This document shows, in pieces, positions 1 to 15,100 of a DNA stretch of 64,000 nucleotides. The notes beneath the pieces are model-generated. The model had not been told where the DNA came from and made no database searches. It worked only from the letters and a program-made list of their open reading frames with translations. How positions within the stretch are numbered: position 1 is the stretch's first letter; every line of letters begins with the position of its first letter. The translations under genes and the position numbers were made by a program. The DNA is from Gymnogyps californianus (Eukaryota > Chordata > Aves > Accipitriformes > Cathartidae): positions 4,142,368 through 4,206,367 of the forward strand of contig NC_059481.1 in assembly GCF_018139145.2 (NCBI RefSeq). Direction: 5' to 3'.

Positions 1-1278
1 CATGGGCAGATTTATTACAACAGGAAAACAAATAGGTAAATAATAGATGATGGTAATAAAGCAGCCATAACGTAAACTCTGTGCATCCCCATATTTCAAT
101 GTATGAGAAGACTGTCAGAAAAAAAAAAAGCTACTCAAACCTAATAATGTTTAACACTGTGTACAAGTAAAGCACATACTAAGATGCAGTCTGCAGGTTA
201 TGCAAAGGATCAAAATACTTTGATAGGATAGTTTGGATACAGAAGCATCCTGCTACAGTGAAGTGTTTTATGACAAGGGAAGGCAGGTAGATACAAAATA
301 GTCCTGTAAAGTATGGTGAAATTGCTTCTTAGGCATACTTTTTTTTTTTTTTTTTAAATCAGTAGCTGCAGAAAATTTAAGAGCATGAATAAAGAATGCA
401 ACAAAATACTGTAATGAGAAAATATTTTGTAAAAATATGAACTGTTCTCTCTGTACCAAACTGGAGACCTTTTGGTAATACAGTGTATCAAGTGATGTAA
501 CATTTATGAAAATAAAGAGAATCAAGCTGTTGAAAATTGTGCTTTTTTTTTTTTTTTCATTTATTTTGACTGAGTGACAAAAACTTATATAAAGTAGCAT
601 CAGCTACAGTTCAACACATTCAGAAACAAGTTACGTAAGTAAAGGTCCATGCTTCTGAGTCTATTAAAATTATTTTGTTTCAGACACACCTGATAAGCTG
701 AAGACCCCAAGGATTCTAGTTTCAGCTATCTTATCTGTATTTATCATGATCAGATTGTAGAAGTGACTAAAAGAAATTCATGCTTTTGCAAAAATATAAA
801 GACTGGGACTCCATTGGCCAATATGCTGCCAATCACCTTATGATATAGTTGAGCAGTCTACAGACATCATTTAACAAGGGGAAAGAGATGAGGTGGGGAG
901 TTAAAAAAAGTAATATATATAGCTAATCTATAGTTTTACTTACTTTGCTTTTTGTTCAGTTAAGAGTAAATGTCAGTAATTCAAACCCAAGGAGGACTAC
1001 AAAAAGAAATTTTGCATTTAAAGAGGAAATAAGATATCTAAAATATTTCTATTTCTGCAACTTCCACACAGAGAAAGTCACTGATGCATTGTTTAATCTT
1101 AGTAATACTGAGAAAGTTAAAATTATTAATGGATTAAATCAGATAATCTTTGCAAATTCACCTTTAAAATTAATTATGATAGGAATAGAGGAAATATGGA
1201 TATCCAATGCCAGATGTAATTGTATAACTGAAGAGGAAGAGTGACTCCCTTTACAATCAGAATTATTTATAAATTGGT

Positions 1279-1309
<31 letters not shown>

Positions 1310-1481
1310 GCTTGCCTGGCATCATTTCCCTGCCTGTGAGCCTTAAAAAGCTACACAAAACCAAGAATGTCCTACAGGTGAAAACAATTTGAAATAAATA
1401 TTCAATTATATTTAAGGTATGACATAAGCAATCAGTATTATAATCAGTACAGTGCCAAACAGTGCTATTCTAAAGGAGATA

Positions 1482-1513
<32 letters not shown>

Positions 1514-2948
1514 TGTATCCGTTTTCCAAATTCATAATCACTATAAAAAACTTACATTATCAAAGATACCACAATTTACATTAAACTTCTCACCTAAACA
1601 TGTTATTATTAATGTAGTAATTTAAGCAAATAAAAACTTCCCAAGACTTGCTCTAGCTTGGCATTACTGTATTAGCCCTGCAGGATGCAGCTATATTATA
1701 AAGTACACTGACAAAACCTTGGTGTAGGAAAACCCCCATCTATTTTAAAGTCTCTTCCAGAAACAAAGCTTTTAAGAAAGGTGGCATCGGAATGAATGTA
1801 AAGAATTTAAAATCAGTATTTAAAAGAATATATTTTAATGGAATAATTAAAAAGTTGCAAGTTAGTTTTCAACACTCTCAGAAAAAAGAAAGTATGGAAA
1901 GCTGTAAGTCCTCGCTGCTTAGAGTTACATATGGTTCTATAAGTGAGAGAACCTATTAAAGGTAGCTTTTTAAGTTTGGTTTAACAGATGTATGAAAACT
2001 TAATCATCTGTATTTGGTTACACAGCATAATAATTTTCAACCCATTTCCTTCAGAAAGGCATTCCCCAAATTCCTTCTACCTGTGCTTAAAAACTGAGTT
2101 CTGAGAAACACACAAAGGCAGGAAATTATTAACATGTTTGCAACTAACATACTGTATCAAATTCTTCATCAAGAATAAAGAAATCTGAATGTTCCAGTCC
2201 ATTAGAATACTTGTGCAATTTGGGAACTCATTTAATTGTCTTTGCCTTCCTTTCCATAGCTGATACAGAGATATCGATATACATGTATCCTGTAGGCATT
2301 TTAAGGCTTACTGTATTAAATGTTCATGTTAGTAAGATAGAATTAACAAGGTTTAAATTTAGCAGCAAATTCCACTGAAAATTTATAAAGGCAAAACATA
2401 GCCTATTTTTACTTATATGTTGAATATACAAGAAGTTTAACTGGTATTTTTATTTTAAATTTACTCTGTAGAAACTTTATACTTTTACAACACATTCAAG
2501 AGAGCTGATAAAAATTCTTCTTTGCATACTACAGTAAATTGAAATAAGCAACTCTACTGTGTAAATATCTGCAAATATTTAATACTCAATTTAACAATTT
2601 ATATAGTAATTTAATAATTGGACTACAGTGATCATCATTAAAAAATTTTAAATCCTTCTATTTCGCAGCAGGTGTCAGTGTATGCTTTTTTTGACATATC
2701 ATACATGCAATTGCTTGAGAAGGTCCTTTTAATTCTGACCTGATTTAGAAGTAACTTAGTAGACTGGCAATAAGCAAATTGACTTCTATGCGTCCTAGGG
2801 ATGCCATGCGTTAATATAAACGTAATTTTCTGGTTTTGGATTTTTTTTTTACTCTATCAGAAACATGCCTACAAAGAATGTGCATGGAAACAGAGCTACT
2901 GCAAAACTCTTTAGAGCCATATTAGCAGGAGACAGATCCAAAAATATT
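1..2948 (-). other. CHRNA5: CHRNA5 3' UTR and downstream flank
   Basis: This AT-rich stretch follows the CHRNA5 stop codon and holds no convincing coding exon. Minus-strand AATAAA signals occur at 2449-2454, 560-565 and 11-16, and an ATTAAA at 2578-2583. Which one is used cannot be told. In mammals CHRNA5 and CHRNA3 converge tail to tail, so the far left could also contain the end of a plus-strand CHRNA3 UTR (a plus AATAAA lies near 55-60). That is inference from synteny. The tract also contains an A26 run at 1283-1308 and a G30 run at 1483-1512. Confidence 0.55.
1483..1512. repeat. G30 homopolymer
   Basis: This is an uninterrupted G run on the plus strand in the CHRNA5 3' flank, and C30 if transcribed with CHRNA5. 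Its exact length is uncertain in assemblies. Confidence 0.9.
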
Positions 2949-3110
2949 TTATGCATTTGTGCTGCCTATATGCGTAGGTACTATTATACTTGCCCATTTA
3001 TGAATAACAGGAATAAATAACACAAGTGATCCAATTATTGAAACCAGAAGAAAAGTCCATAAGAACATTCGATCAAGCACCTGAGCAATAAATTTCCAGT
3101 CTTCAACAAC
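2949..3110 (-). CDS. CHRNA5: CHRNA5 coding exon 6 (M4 and C-terminus)
   Basis: The acceptor AG lies at 3111-3112 and the exon starts in phase 0. It encodes 53 residues beginning [10 protein letters not shown], which covers the end of the cytoplasmic amphipathic helix, transmembrane segment M4 and a short extracellular tail ending in THIGSTNA. The TAA stop is at 2949-2951. Confidence 0.96.
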   Translation of the reverse strand, partial: VVEDWKFIAQVLDRMFLWTFLLVSIIGSLVLFIPVIHKWASIIVPTHIGSTNA

Positions 3111-6100
3111 CTAAAAAACAAAGAGCATAAGAGTTGGTCAGTACGTGCGAGAACAGGTAAAAATGCAGTACCAAACCCTGCAATTCTTAATCACTCTACA
3201 GTACATTTTTTTCCAATCAGGTCCATTTGGTAACCCCCTTTAATAACTTTTTATAATTACTCTATGAGCTAGAACAGGAACAAACTTCCCTCTATGAAGA
3301 CTGGTAAGCTATATAGACCAACACTAGATTTTAATGCAGAAACTGACCCGACAAGCACTGAACATCCTCAACTACAGAGAGATTAAATTGGTACGCAATT
3401 TTCTAACATACTGCAGGATTTAGGATTCATGCCACAGCCTCATCATAAAGTGGAATTCCCAGACAGGAGCTAGAAGCAGAAGTTGGGGGGAAAAAAAAAA
3501 AACAAACAAAACAAACCCCCCCCCCCCCAACCCCAAAACATACCCAAACCATCAAACAACCCAAACCAAAATTAAAAAAAAAAAAAATATATATGAACAG
3601 TAGACAGCAGCTGTTGTGTTACATACAAGATCTGAAAGCTGTGAAGTTATTGCTGCACAGAATTAGACACTAGGGAGAATACTCACAGTACTTTCAAGAC
3701 TATTTTCCTTTTTGATAGGATTATTCATATCTATACACAGTTTTGCAAGTATAGCAGATATAATTGTGCAAGCGAATTAAAACCCTGCCAAACAATTGTC
3801 TTTGATTTGAACTGGAGCTATCCACATTTCCCAAGCCTACTGCTTCCTAAGAGGTAAGGCTACAACAGCACTAGCTCTGTAGTTTTTATTAACAACTTTT
3901 GCAATTAAAGCTTGCGTTCTCTGGTGCCCAAATAATAAAATACAAGTGAATCCCCAGTCAGCTGTATATTAATTTCTGAGGCTGAGAGTCACAACAACAT
4001 TACACCTGAAAAACAAAATACTTATCACCTCTCTTGTCACTCACAGTCAAATAGAATAAGTTCAGTGAGAGAAAGAAAACCAACCCTTAATTTACAGGAA
4101 ATTATGTATTTACTAGCAAACTATTCTATTTGTGTTTTTTATGCAATGCAGTGGTATTAGATGCTGTTTTAACAGTACAGGAGATACACTTATTCAAAAT
4201 CTAGGCTGGATCCCTTGTGATAATGTCAGAATTGGGTCCTGAGAAGGTACGTTGGAGGAATTAGCTTACTCCTAGGCTAGCATGTGAGAACACGCTCTCA
4301 GCAACCAGCAACTTTTGAAGACAGTCATTTCTGTATAAATTGAAAGAATCTCAGGCCTTGCCATCAGAAACAGACAGCAGTATCAAGAGACCACACAACC
4401 AACTTCTATATTTCTACACTAGTCTAAAAATAGCATTTAAGTCTCTGATGTACCAATGGTGCTAGTTTAAAAACCATGGAAAGAAAACAGATTCATAATG
4501 CTCTTACCCGAATGGTGTAAACATCCATTAAGGATAGTTCAGAGTGCAAATGTACAGACTGAAAAAAAGCCTTTGACATCTTTTGATATAACTTAGAGAC
4601 AAATAATAGTAAGGCTAGAAAAGAACACTCAAGAAGTCATCTAGTCCATGTTTGATCTCAGCACAAAATGACCAACATATGGCTATAGCTTGTATTTAAA
4701 CTAATATAAGTTAGGGTATTAAAAATTGTTTTTATTTGGAATTGAAAGCTGCAAAATAAGGCTTAGCAGTATTTATTCTGAAAATGTAAGGCAAATGCAT
4801 TTTTCAGATAGTCTTCAGGTACAACATTAAAATGAAAAATATCTACTTCTCTCATCATGAAAATAACATCCAGCAGCACTGTAGGGAACAGCTATGGTAC
4901 ATGCTCTTGTAACAGACAAGTATCTCTGACAATGTGTAATTAACAACATGAACTTACTTCTAGAAGAAAGCAAAAGACTTTAAAGAACCCAAGGACCGTA
5001 CTGTATGAGCCCAATATCTATAAGAATTCTCAGTATTGTACCACACTTGTACTTCTTTCCAGTGGAAATAACTACACAGCTTCCAGTGAAATACAAAAAT
5101 TGGAAATCCCATAGCACATATTTAATATGCAACTGCATAGTAAACCATTACTTGGTTTTCTAATTTCCAGTTTTACAAAATCAGTGTAATGACTAATACA
5201 CTCACCTCACGGACTTCGTTCTCCTTCATAACATGTCTTGTAATATATCGGATAGAATCTAGAGCTGCTTCCAAGGTGTTCCTAGATGATTCTGATCCAT
5301 TCATATTTCCTGTCTCCTCCTTCTGAGCAAAGTATCTATCTACATGACTTCTCATGCAAAGCAGCTTGGGAAGTTTGTGAAGAAATATCTTGCGAACCCA
5401 AGGTGCCATAGCATTGTGTGTAGACGAAGAGCGATGATGAATATTGATAGCAAAGACAGTTATCACAATGGACAATGTCACAAATATCATAGTAAACACC
5501 AAGTACTCTCCTATAAGTGGGATAACTTTAGAAGATGATGGAATAATCTCTTCAATAACAAGAAGAAAAACAGTCAAAGATACCAGTACTGAAGTGCAAA
5601 GTGAAATTTTTTCACCTTCATTTGAAGGAAGATAGAAGACAAGGACAGTTAGAAACGAAAGCCCAATACAAGGAATAATGAGAAACAACGTGTAAAAAAG
5701 TGGCAAACGTCTAATTATAAATGAATATGTAACAAAAGGATACCAGCAGCATCCATCAGTCCTATTTCCTTTGCTCCCTGTTGCAGTCACTATTTCCCAT
5801 TCTCCATTATCAAAAAAGTCTCTTTTGTCAACATCATAATCTTCAAGAATTATATCAACCTGTGAGCCATCATAAGTCCAGGAACCAAATTTCATAGAGC
5901 AATTTTGGAGGTCAAAGGGGAAGAAGGTTACATCAATAGTACAAGAACTTTTGTAGTTTGCTGGTGGAGTCCAGGCAATGGTGCCATCATATTTTACTAC
6001 AGTTTTTGTAGATGTTCCCTCAAAACGTCCATCTGCACTGAAAGAAAAAGAGATATATGCATGCAATTACAATGGGGGGGGAGTGGGTGTGTGTTTTTAA

Positions 6101-9100
6101 ATAAGAAAATATGTTTTGTTATTGTCATTTCAGCTGTTTATCCCTTCTCCCTCTTCATAGCCAAAATTTTCTATTGTGTTCATAGTCAACTTTTTTTTTT
6201 TTTTTTTTTTTTTAATCTGAATCTCACACAGGTAAAGAGCTTTGGAAGAGTGAAGTCATGAAAAGACAATGAAAAGTCATGAAAAGATCCGTGCAACTGT
6301 CTGTGGTCCCAATGACTTATTAAAGGATTGTAAAAATCCTGACCTTTAACAGCATGACCAAACTCTGGTGTTTCTATTGGCAATACAGCATAAATACTTT
6401 TCAATTTGGCCAAATCATAATTATTGAAGAAAAAAAGTCATGAAGCAGGTGAGACAATACTTGTGTGCCACCTCCAAACTTGAATTTACAATCACTGCAA
6501 CAGCCTTTTTTCCTGACTCAACAAGTCAGGAAATGTAAAAGCATTGTATATGCACCTAAGTTGAGCAGAAAGGTTAATTCAAAAGTTATTGCTTCTGAGA
6601 TCTGTTAATTCTCAAAAAAACCCCCAAACAGCCAACCCCCCCCCAACCCTTACAGTTGAGTGTACTTAATTTTAAATCCATGCTGAATATGACTTAAAAC
6701 AGCATGAATTAGTTGTTTCCCTCCCATCACTCTACACTATTAGTTTGTATCCAGCACTGTGCAAGACATTGTTTTCTAATTAAAAAAAAAGAGTTTACAC
6801 GAAGAAGGGGAAATAAACTTTTCAAAGAAACTAGAAATTCCATAGAGAAGCAAAGCAAAACATTTAAGCATTTAACATGGCAACAAAATCCATTTGCATT
6901 CAGAGGCAAACTATTCCACACATTCTTAGCTCTACTAAATGTACACGCATATCTATCCAATGAGCCTCCCAGAAGCAGCTTGGATGGCAAAGTTAGAAAG
7001 TAAATGTATTTTATATGAAAAGATTATAATCTTACTTGTCATACAATACGATATCTGGAATCCAAATAGAATCTGATGGGACACGAATAGATGTTATTCC
7101 AGCATAGTCTTCAGGATTCCACCTTAATTTTACATCTATCCATTCCTGTGGATATGTGAGATGTAAAAATCATTATTATTGTGAAGTTGATTTAAGCAGG
7201 GCAAGACTGGATGAAAAATAGATAAAAAGGCAATTAAAAAAAAAAAAAATCAAACTGGCTTCTAAAATTTGCACACAACAGTGTATTTGCTGAACAGACA
7301 TCTATTTACCTCATCCAATATTTGTTTTCTGTTATAAGAGCCACTTGACAGTATTTCTGTACAAACTTAACACATTAAAATCCTTTTTCAGAGCATGTAT
7401 ACATAAGCAAGAGCTATTATAACGTATAGACAATTAAATTTGAAAAAAGCTTGTTCTGAATGAATATCAATGACTTTGGAAGCCGATCAGAAGCAATTTA
7501 AACATTTTCTTCACCAAAAAAAAATCATGCTGCAACTCTCACAAGATAGTCGTTCCTATTTCTACCAGCAACATTAAAAATAGCACCATTAAAAGCATAG
7601 TAGTACTTTGGTAATTTTATACTTGAACTAAAAGCTCAGGCGGAAAAATTCAAGTTTCTAAGAATTCACCATCGTATAGAATTTTAAATGCAGATTCAGG
7701 TCAGTTCTTATTTTATTTCAACTGGTTCAACTGTAACAAGTTTTGCAGAAACTATTAAGAGGGTACAAAGTATTATCATCGACATATTGCCATCTCATAC
7801 TTGCTGAGTAGTCTCAAAGTTTTCCTGAAAAGAAAAACTTTGCCTGAAATTACAGTTACTGAAAAAGAAGGGAATGGGAAGCAACAGGGAAAAAAACAAA
7901 GGAAGTAGCCCAAACAAAAATTATTTAGTAAGTTAGTCAGTATAATCAGGGTCTGCAAACATTCTTCTATGTTAAATCAACAATGATTTGTGAGCAGCAT
8001 TTCCCAAGTTACTAGTGGCCATTAAGTTTAGCACTGGACTCTGATTATTAAAAAGCTTGAGGCTTTTTCCTGACCATAAACAAATATTCTTAAGAGGAAA
8101 AATTAGCTCTTTATAGCAAGCATATACAACTTTGAAACTGAAATTCTTCAGTGATGTTTATCTGATAATCTCGAATACCCTACAAGAGAAAGATCTTAAA
8201 ACTATTATACAAAAGACTACACAAACCCTTACTTTTCTTAATATAGTTTTCGAAAGAAAACTTATGTACTGAAGCAGTAACTTTTATGGTTGGATACATG
8301 CACCTTGGTATATTAAATGGCCGTGCAATGCCATATCAGATTTCTTTTAATTAGGTAATTTTTTAAAATTTACCTTTTGTTTGTTTGGTTTTGTTTTTTA
8401 AGAGTTTTATAATGATTAATCCTTTTAAAGCATTTCCAGGGATCTCTTTTAAAGATACTACGTAAAATAAAAATTCATGCAACAACTAAGGTTTTTTGAA
8501 TATACAACTAATTAGAAAAGTTTCTTCCAACTTTTGACTTGCAGTTATGAAGCTTCAGAATTTTTCATCGATATTTTACACGTACCTGTTTCAACCAGAC
8601 ATTTGTTGTCATCAATTGATTTTTCTCATCCTATAAAAATAAAGCATCTTTATGAAAAAAAATCTGCAAAGTACATTCATAGTAACTAGCTGCTCTAGTT
8701 CACAGAGGTCTGTAATTTAATAAACAAAACATACTTCTAAAAGCATTCGAGTCACTGATAAGTATGTTTATATGAGAACCTTTTAAACATACGATTATGA
8801 CCTTTGATTATTTAACTGTTAAAAGTGATAATTTTCCCCTTCTGTGTCTCTTTTCTCCCTTCCAATTTTTTATTTGACCGTATTTTATGCAGTCTTACTG
8901 GTTTTCTATGGAAACATAAGGAACAGCCAACATGTGGAAGAAAAACTCCTCTTATAGCTATAAACAGTGAATTCAGTTTGAAAAGAATATTCTGAAGTGA
9001 ATAAGTATCAGGGGGCGAAAAAATCTGATTGATCTCTTTTACATCACAGGTAATGCCAAGAGATAATCTTCAATATGGAAGTCACATATTTGAAGGCTTA

Positions 9101-12100
9101 GAGGTTTTTTAAGGCTGCTTAAGAGGGGAAAAAGAGCAGTATTTGCAAGTGTTCCTGAATTTTACAGAAATGAGATTGATCAAGTTTAAAAATATGTGGG
9201 TTTCCCATTGAATAAATAAATTAAAACACAATTCCCTAGGCTTAAGAATTTAACTTTTTTTTTTTTTGCTGAAAAAGCCACTAAACATGAGCCATTTGTC
9301 TTCTCAACCTCTTTGCAATCACTTTTTCATGCCCTCGCCTACAATGCATTTTTTATTATGTTGATAATAATTTTAGAGGTTTAATCTATTGTGTTTAAGC
9401 TAAAATATGCACAATTATTTCATATGACATTATGTTCCAGAATTTTAAGAATTAGGGGAAAAAATAAACAAACTTATTTACTATACATACCACATCTACT
9501 AGCTGAGAGATTGCAAGGCCAAACTTTATTTTTATTGTGTCATTCAAGCGTTCCACTGGACGAACCCATCTTTGATAGTCTTCAAATAAATGTTTAAACA
9601 AACGATCTTCACTTTTAGCAATAAAAGAAGGTTCAGATATACCTATATAAAAAAAGTAATTTATTAACATTGATTTAAACGAACAGTGTACATCTGCATT
9701 CCTGTGTCCAAAGAGCTACAGCTATGTTTATGCAGAGTTAAATTTCTCATCTTATCCCATTTTCTCTGGGAGCATGGTCAAGGTCTTGGAAGAAGAATTT
9801 TATAAAATTACCTGGTTTTATTAGCATCTCCATACCACTATCACACTTTTAAAATCTATGACTCAAGAACATTGAGATAATTTTAGTAATAAAGACAAAA
9901 TGCACTTATATAATTTACCTGGTGCCATGCAATTATGGAATTCCTCTAAAACTGAAAGCTTATCTATTAGAGACTGAAGTTCTATCATTCTAGAACAAGG
10001 TGGTACTTTTTAAAAACCTACATCCACACTACACAGGTCTCCAGTACATTGCATAACTCGTGCTCCAGTTTGAAACGTAAGTCTCTTCATGTTTTATACA
10101 TTATTTCTTCTAATGTTTGGTCACATCTATGATGTATAAACTTTGCAGTACTTGTAGAGCACTTTTTCCCCGACACTGTTTTGTATCTTAAACACGTGCC
10201 AATCTATTTATCAGTCTATCCTCTACCTATTCCAATGTTATATTGACTGGAAGGCACCTTTCTAGTTAAGTAATAGTATACATTCAGTCACTTATTTTTA
10301 ATAGTTCTCAAGGAGTCATTTCAATACCTGGAGACTGACTGATGACATGGAACAACCAAAAACCTTTGTATAGCTTATAAAGAAGTGGAAACTAAATGTC
10401 TTCTTTTGTTTCCTGAGAGAATGGAATACATGGCAGAGCTTTGGAAAAAAAAGTACTGTAGATGCAGAAACTGCAGGCAGAGAGCAGCCCGGATTTTAAA
10501 AGAGATATGCAAGTTGTCCTAAAGCACCTCATCAAGCAACTGCTGTCCTTTATCTTTGGGAATCCACAAAAAAATTAGTTTTTTACTAATGTGGTCTCAC
10601 CGAAGTGTATCAGTAGAAACCCTGCTACCCAAAAAAAGCCAAAGTTTAAGGTTTCTCCATTATGAGAACCCATGCAAAAAATTATATACCCTAAATAAGA
10701 GAAGGGCAAACTTGGGGAAGATATGGAGAGAGAGGGGGAAAAAAGGCAAGATCAGTGTCTAGCTAAGTAACTCAAGTAAGAACAGCTCTCAAAGGCAGTG
10801 TGAAAGACCTGAAGAAGGCCACCACTTCAAGAAGCAGCACAAACTACACACATCACCTTGAAGGGAATGGCTCCAAAAGGGTCTCCAATTCCCAGACAGA
10901 AGTCAGAGCAACCACCAGAAGACAGGAAGATATGCTCTAGATAAAGATTTTTACTACTCACTGATGAGATTTAAACTGACTGAAACTACTGCCGAAAAAA
11001 GACCTAACGATTATTATAGTCAGTTTAAGGGACAGAGTAAACTGAAGAAAGATGTTCACAATCATCTCTTTTTAATGCAGATTTAAAATATTATACCATT
11101 ACATAAATGTATGGCACGACCTCTCTAGAAATGATGTGCTCACTAACAGCATCCATCTAAAAAAAGATATATCAGAAACAGAAAAGCACCAGAGAATGTC
11201 ATAAAGAGATTAAAACCAGAGACAGTGATCCATACAAGGAGAGATTTAAAAGATTAACATTATTTTGTTTGGAGAGGAGGTGAATTTAGTGAACATAACA
11301 GATGTAGATAAAGTAGTGAACAATACATGCAGAAAAAACACTGATGGTATTTAACCTTTCTCATAAAGAAGGCAAAAGAAACAAAAGCATCAATTAAAGG
11401 CAGTATAAACAATTTCTATTTGAAGTTCATTACCATCAACATTTGGTAAATCAGAGATTATTAGACATTGAAGAGTACTAAAATTTTGGAATTGCCTGGG
11501 ATTACTAAATTGTCAGTTATGTCAGGTAGCATCATACTTGCATAGGGTATCAGTTTTCATTTCAACACAACTTGCAAAATCTACCTCTGAATTTGATCAA
11601 CAGTTTGATGGTTTGCATTTGTTGCAGAGACTTGGCTAACACCATTTAAGCCATTAATTTAGACGAAGCTAAGCTAGTTCTATGTGACTGCAACCACTGC
11701 AGCCTAGACAACTAAGACAGGTAACAGAAGTTTTTAAGTTCCCTCCCATTCATCAAAGTGCTCTTGTGACAGCAGCGGCTTCCTGCTGCGCTGCAAAAGG
11801 CTGCATTTACAGATCCTTCGGACAAAACACCTGAAGCACTGCACAGCCCAACCACAAGAAAATTCCCTGCCTTCTGCACTGCAGGTTTGGGGCAGTCCAG
11901 TAGAACTATCATTATGAATACTAACTGGATCTTCTCTGAAATTTTATAGTAGGAGCAAAAGCAGAATGTAGCTTAAGGAATTGGATCAGCAAAGCGGGAG
12001 CAGCAGGACTCCTTTTCCCTCCAAATCTTACCATACACTAACATGCTGCTGAATGGTTCTTGTTGCAGGCCAAATCAGCATTTGGGTTTTAAGACAGTTC

Positions 12101-15100
12101 ACCCTTCTGTTTCAAAATACAAATCTATCTGTTTACAGTGTATTTCATTCATTCGCAAACCTATTGTTCTTCAAGGTGTACTATTTGTACATGCTCTACA
12201 ATTTAACATATTTCCATTTCAAGCTTGTCGACATGTGGGTTGTGTAATAGCAAAGAAATGATGGGCAACTTGTGTTGTACCACTGAGCATACCTCGGGTG
12301 GATACAGGAAAACACATAGGACATAAGAATTACTGCCAAAAAGGATCCAGCAACAAAATGTTACACACACACAAGTTACTTTCACAGCTATTAGGTTAAA
12401 ATATATTTATTTTTATTGATATCTTAGGTTCAGTGTATCCTCATTAGCCAAGGAATTTTTCTTATTTGTAACTATACATAGATTTGCCAAGTCCTGCTTT
12501 TTACAAATGTCCAAAAGAATGCTTCCTGAAGACACAACTTAATTTCTCTATTTCTATATCCCTATTTCCTGGATTATGAATGGTTTTGTGTATATTTCAG
12601 CCTAATGTTTCATAAATACTTGATTTTTGTATTAGCATTAATTACATTTCCCTTCTACAGTTACAACTCTCAACTGAATTTTTTGTACAATTTGAGAATG
12701 ACTATGCAGCTGGGTATTCTCTCTCCATTAATTGACCTTGAAGCAATGCAGAGGCAAAGTTGCACTTTCACCATTTCTGTGTTCCTGTAAGATGACCTCC
12801 TGTACAGCGATACAGCATATTCAGGGTACATGCTGTTTCCAGATCAAACTTCTCTTAAAACACAGCATCTCCTCTGCTATGCTAAATGGGGACACGTTCC
12901 TTTACCACTTTTATATACTTACAGAATTATTTTCAAACATTTTACGGTCAGACCTACAGTATACTCACTGATTTATTAAGATGACTATATTTACTAACAA
13001 TATAGTTCAACTAATTTTTTTCTATCACAGAAATATCCACAGTTTTTCATATTTCTAGTTTATTCTGTTTATTAATAAGCTGGGGCATACTGGTCTATAA
13101 AAGGCAGCTTATAAAAAGGACAGCTCCATGAGGAAGCTGGAGATGGTAACAATATATTAAGAGTCGGCAAAAATAAAATAAATAACCACCCCTACCTTTC
13201 CATTTTTTATTTAATAGGACCACTCAGCTCACTTGTTACACAAACTGCATGTGTTTCATTTCTCTTTTCTGTGTATCTGTATGCTTTTAAGATTATAATA
13301 AAGGGTGTAACTCTTAGATACTTATTGGTATTAGCACCACTAAAAAAAAAAAAAAAAACGTGAAGAACTGGTGGCAAGCAGAAAAAAGGTACAGAAGAGA
13401 GGAAAAAAGGTAAAATACAGCTAGTGGCTTAAGGCAGCAGACTGGCTATGCTGGCTGGAGAAAAGCAGAAAGAGGTTAAAACCTATGACTAGCAAGACTG
13501 GCAAACAAAAAACCCAGAGTACAAATCTCATGCTAAATCAGATGGCAAGAGATTATGGAAGCACTCACCCTTGCTACTAGCTCACTGCACTAAAAAAAAA
13601 AACCTCAGAAGATTTGTAGCCTTTGAAGGGCAATTCTAAGCATGCCTGTATTTGTGCAGCTTTATTTTTGTTGAGGTCAGGTAACTTCTGCAGTCTAAAT
13701 CAAAGGTAGCTCTCTATATTGTTCAGTGATAAATCCCAATGACAATGTTTACTTTATAATTTACATCTGAAACTCTTCTCTGCTCACTCCCTCTCAGTGG
13801 GATCCCATGTTCAGCAAAAAAACCCTAAATCACATGAGAAAAAGCTGGATGGCCGAAATTTGAATTCTGCAAAAAGGAGATAAACATTTATGCACAAAGC
13901 AGACTAATGATTCAATTTTTATAAACTTTGAAGTAGTTGGAGCACACTTTTGACAAAATGGTAACTCAAAATTGTATTTAAAAATTCAGTTTCCTCCCTA
14001 AACATTTAACAAACTTCTTTAATAAAAGTACTTTGGAAGAGCTATTTAGAAAAGAAGAGGAAGCATTACATGGGTCTCAGATGCATGAATAGCATGACAA
14101 AACATGTACATGTCTATTTATTTTGTTAACATACTCAAGTCAAAATTTCACTAGTGCTGCTAATGGCAGACTTTTTAAATGCTTCAGATAAATTACAAAA
14201 GTCTTATTCTTTTGTAAAATCTTTTTACATTGTTTCTTACTGTACCATTATGGGATGAAATTTCTTAGCATCTTAACATGATTTAGCAGCATTATTCTTT
14301 TTATAAGAATTACCAGTGAAATATTTAGTGTTACAGCTATACCTCGTATCTTTTCATAAATTTTTGTTTGTTTGTTTTTAAACAAGAGAACATCATAGTC
14401 CGTGTTTCTCCAAAGAATAAACTTTCTTTGAACTCTATATTCCTCTGCGCTTCCTTAGATAAAGTGTCTAAGAACCACATTGGGATTGCAGGTATAACAC
14501 TGGTCTTTATACTTTAAACAATATAATTCAAAGCATTTTCTAATTGATATAATTGAGTGTTAATGATTTCAGGTTTTCTTTGGATCGCTACTTGGTGTAT
14601 TTTCAAGACAGGTCCATGGAGAAGGGAAAGGGTCACTTTTTAGAAGCCTAATGTTAAGATGTAGATTAAGAAGTAATATATATTATTAGTGCAGATTTAT
14701 AATCATTTACCACTATAATGAAAAAGAACACTACAAAGGACAATAAACATGGCAAAATAGACATATTTTGTAGTTAACAAATGTTTTTAATGTTAACACA
14801 CTTTAACGGTGTGCTATCATAACATACAGACTGTCATCCACAAATCTAACCACTACAAACTACAATTCAACTAATAGTTTGCCTACAAACCAGGAAGGTG
14901 AATGAATATATACAGTACACCTGCCTTCAGTACACTAGTATATTTATTAAGATGATACTGCCATTTTTTAAGTAATACATTTTACATAATTTATAACAAA
15001 GTAAGCACTTTGAAGTCTAGAAGCACAATGGTAACTGTTTAAATCTTACTCTAAAAATTGTTCAGTGGTCATTTTGAGAGAAAAAAAAGTTTGCCATCTT

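Noticed and set aside
945..1244. 99-codon plus-strand ORF in the CHRNA5 3' flank
   Set aside because: It is AT-rich and Lys/Asn/Ile-heavy as expected by chance, with no splice context, no known motif and no link to CHRNA3.
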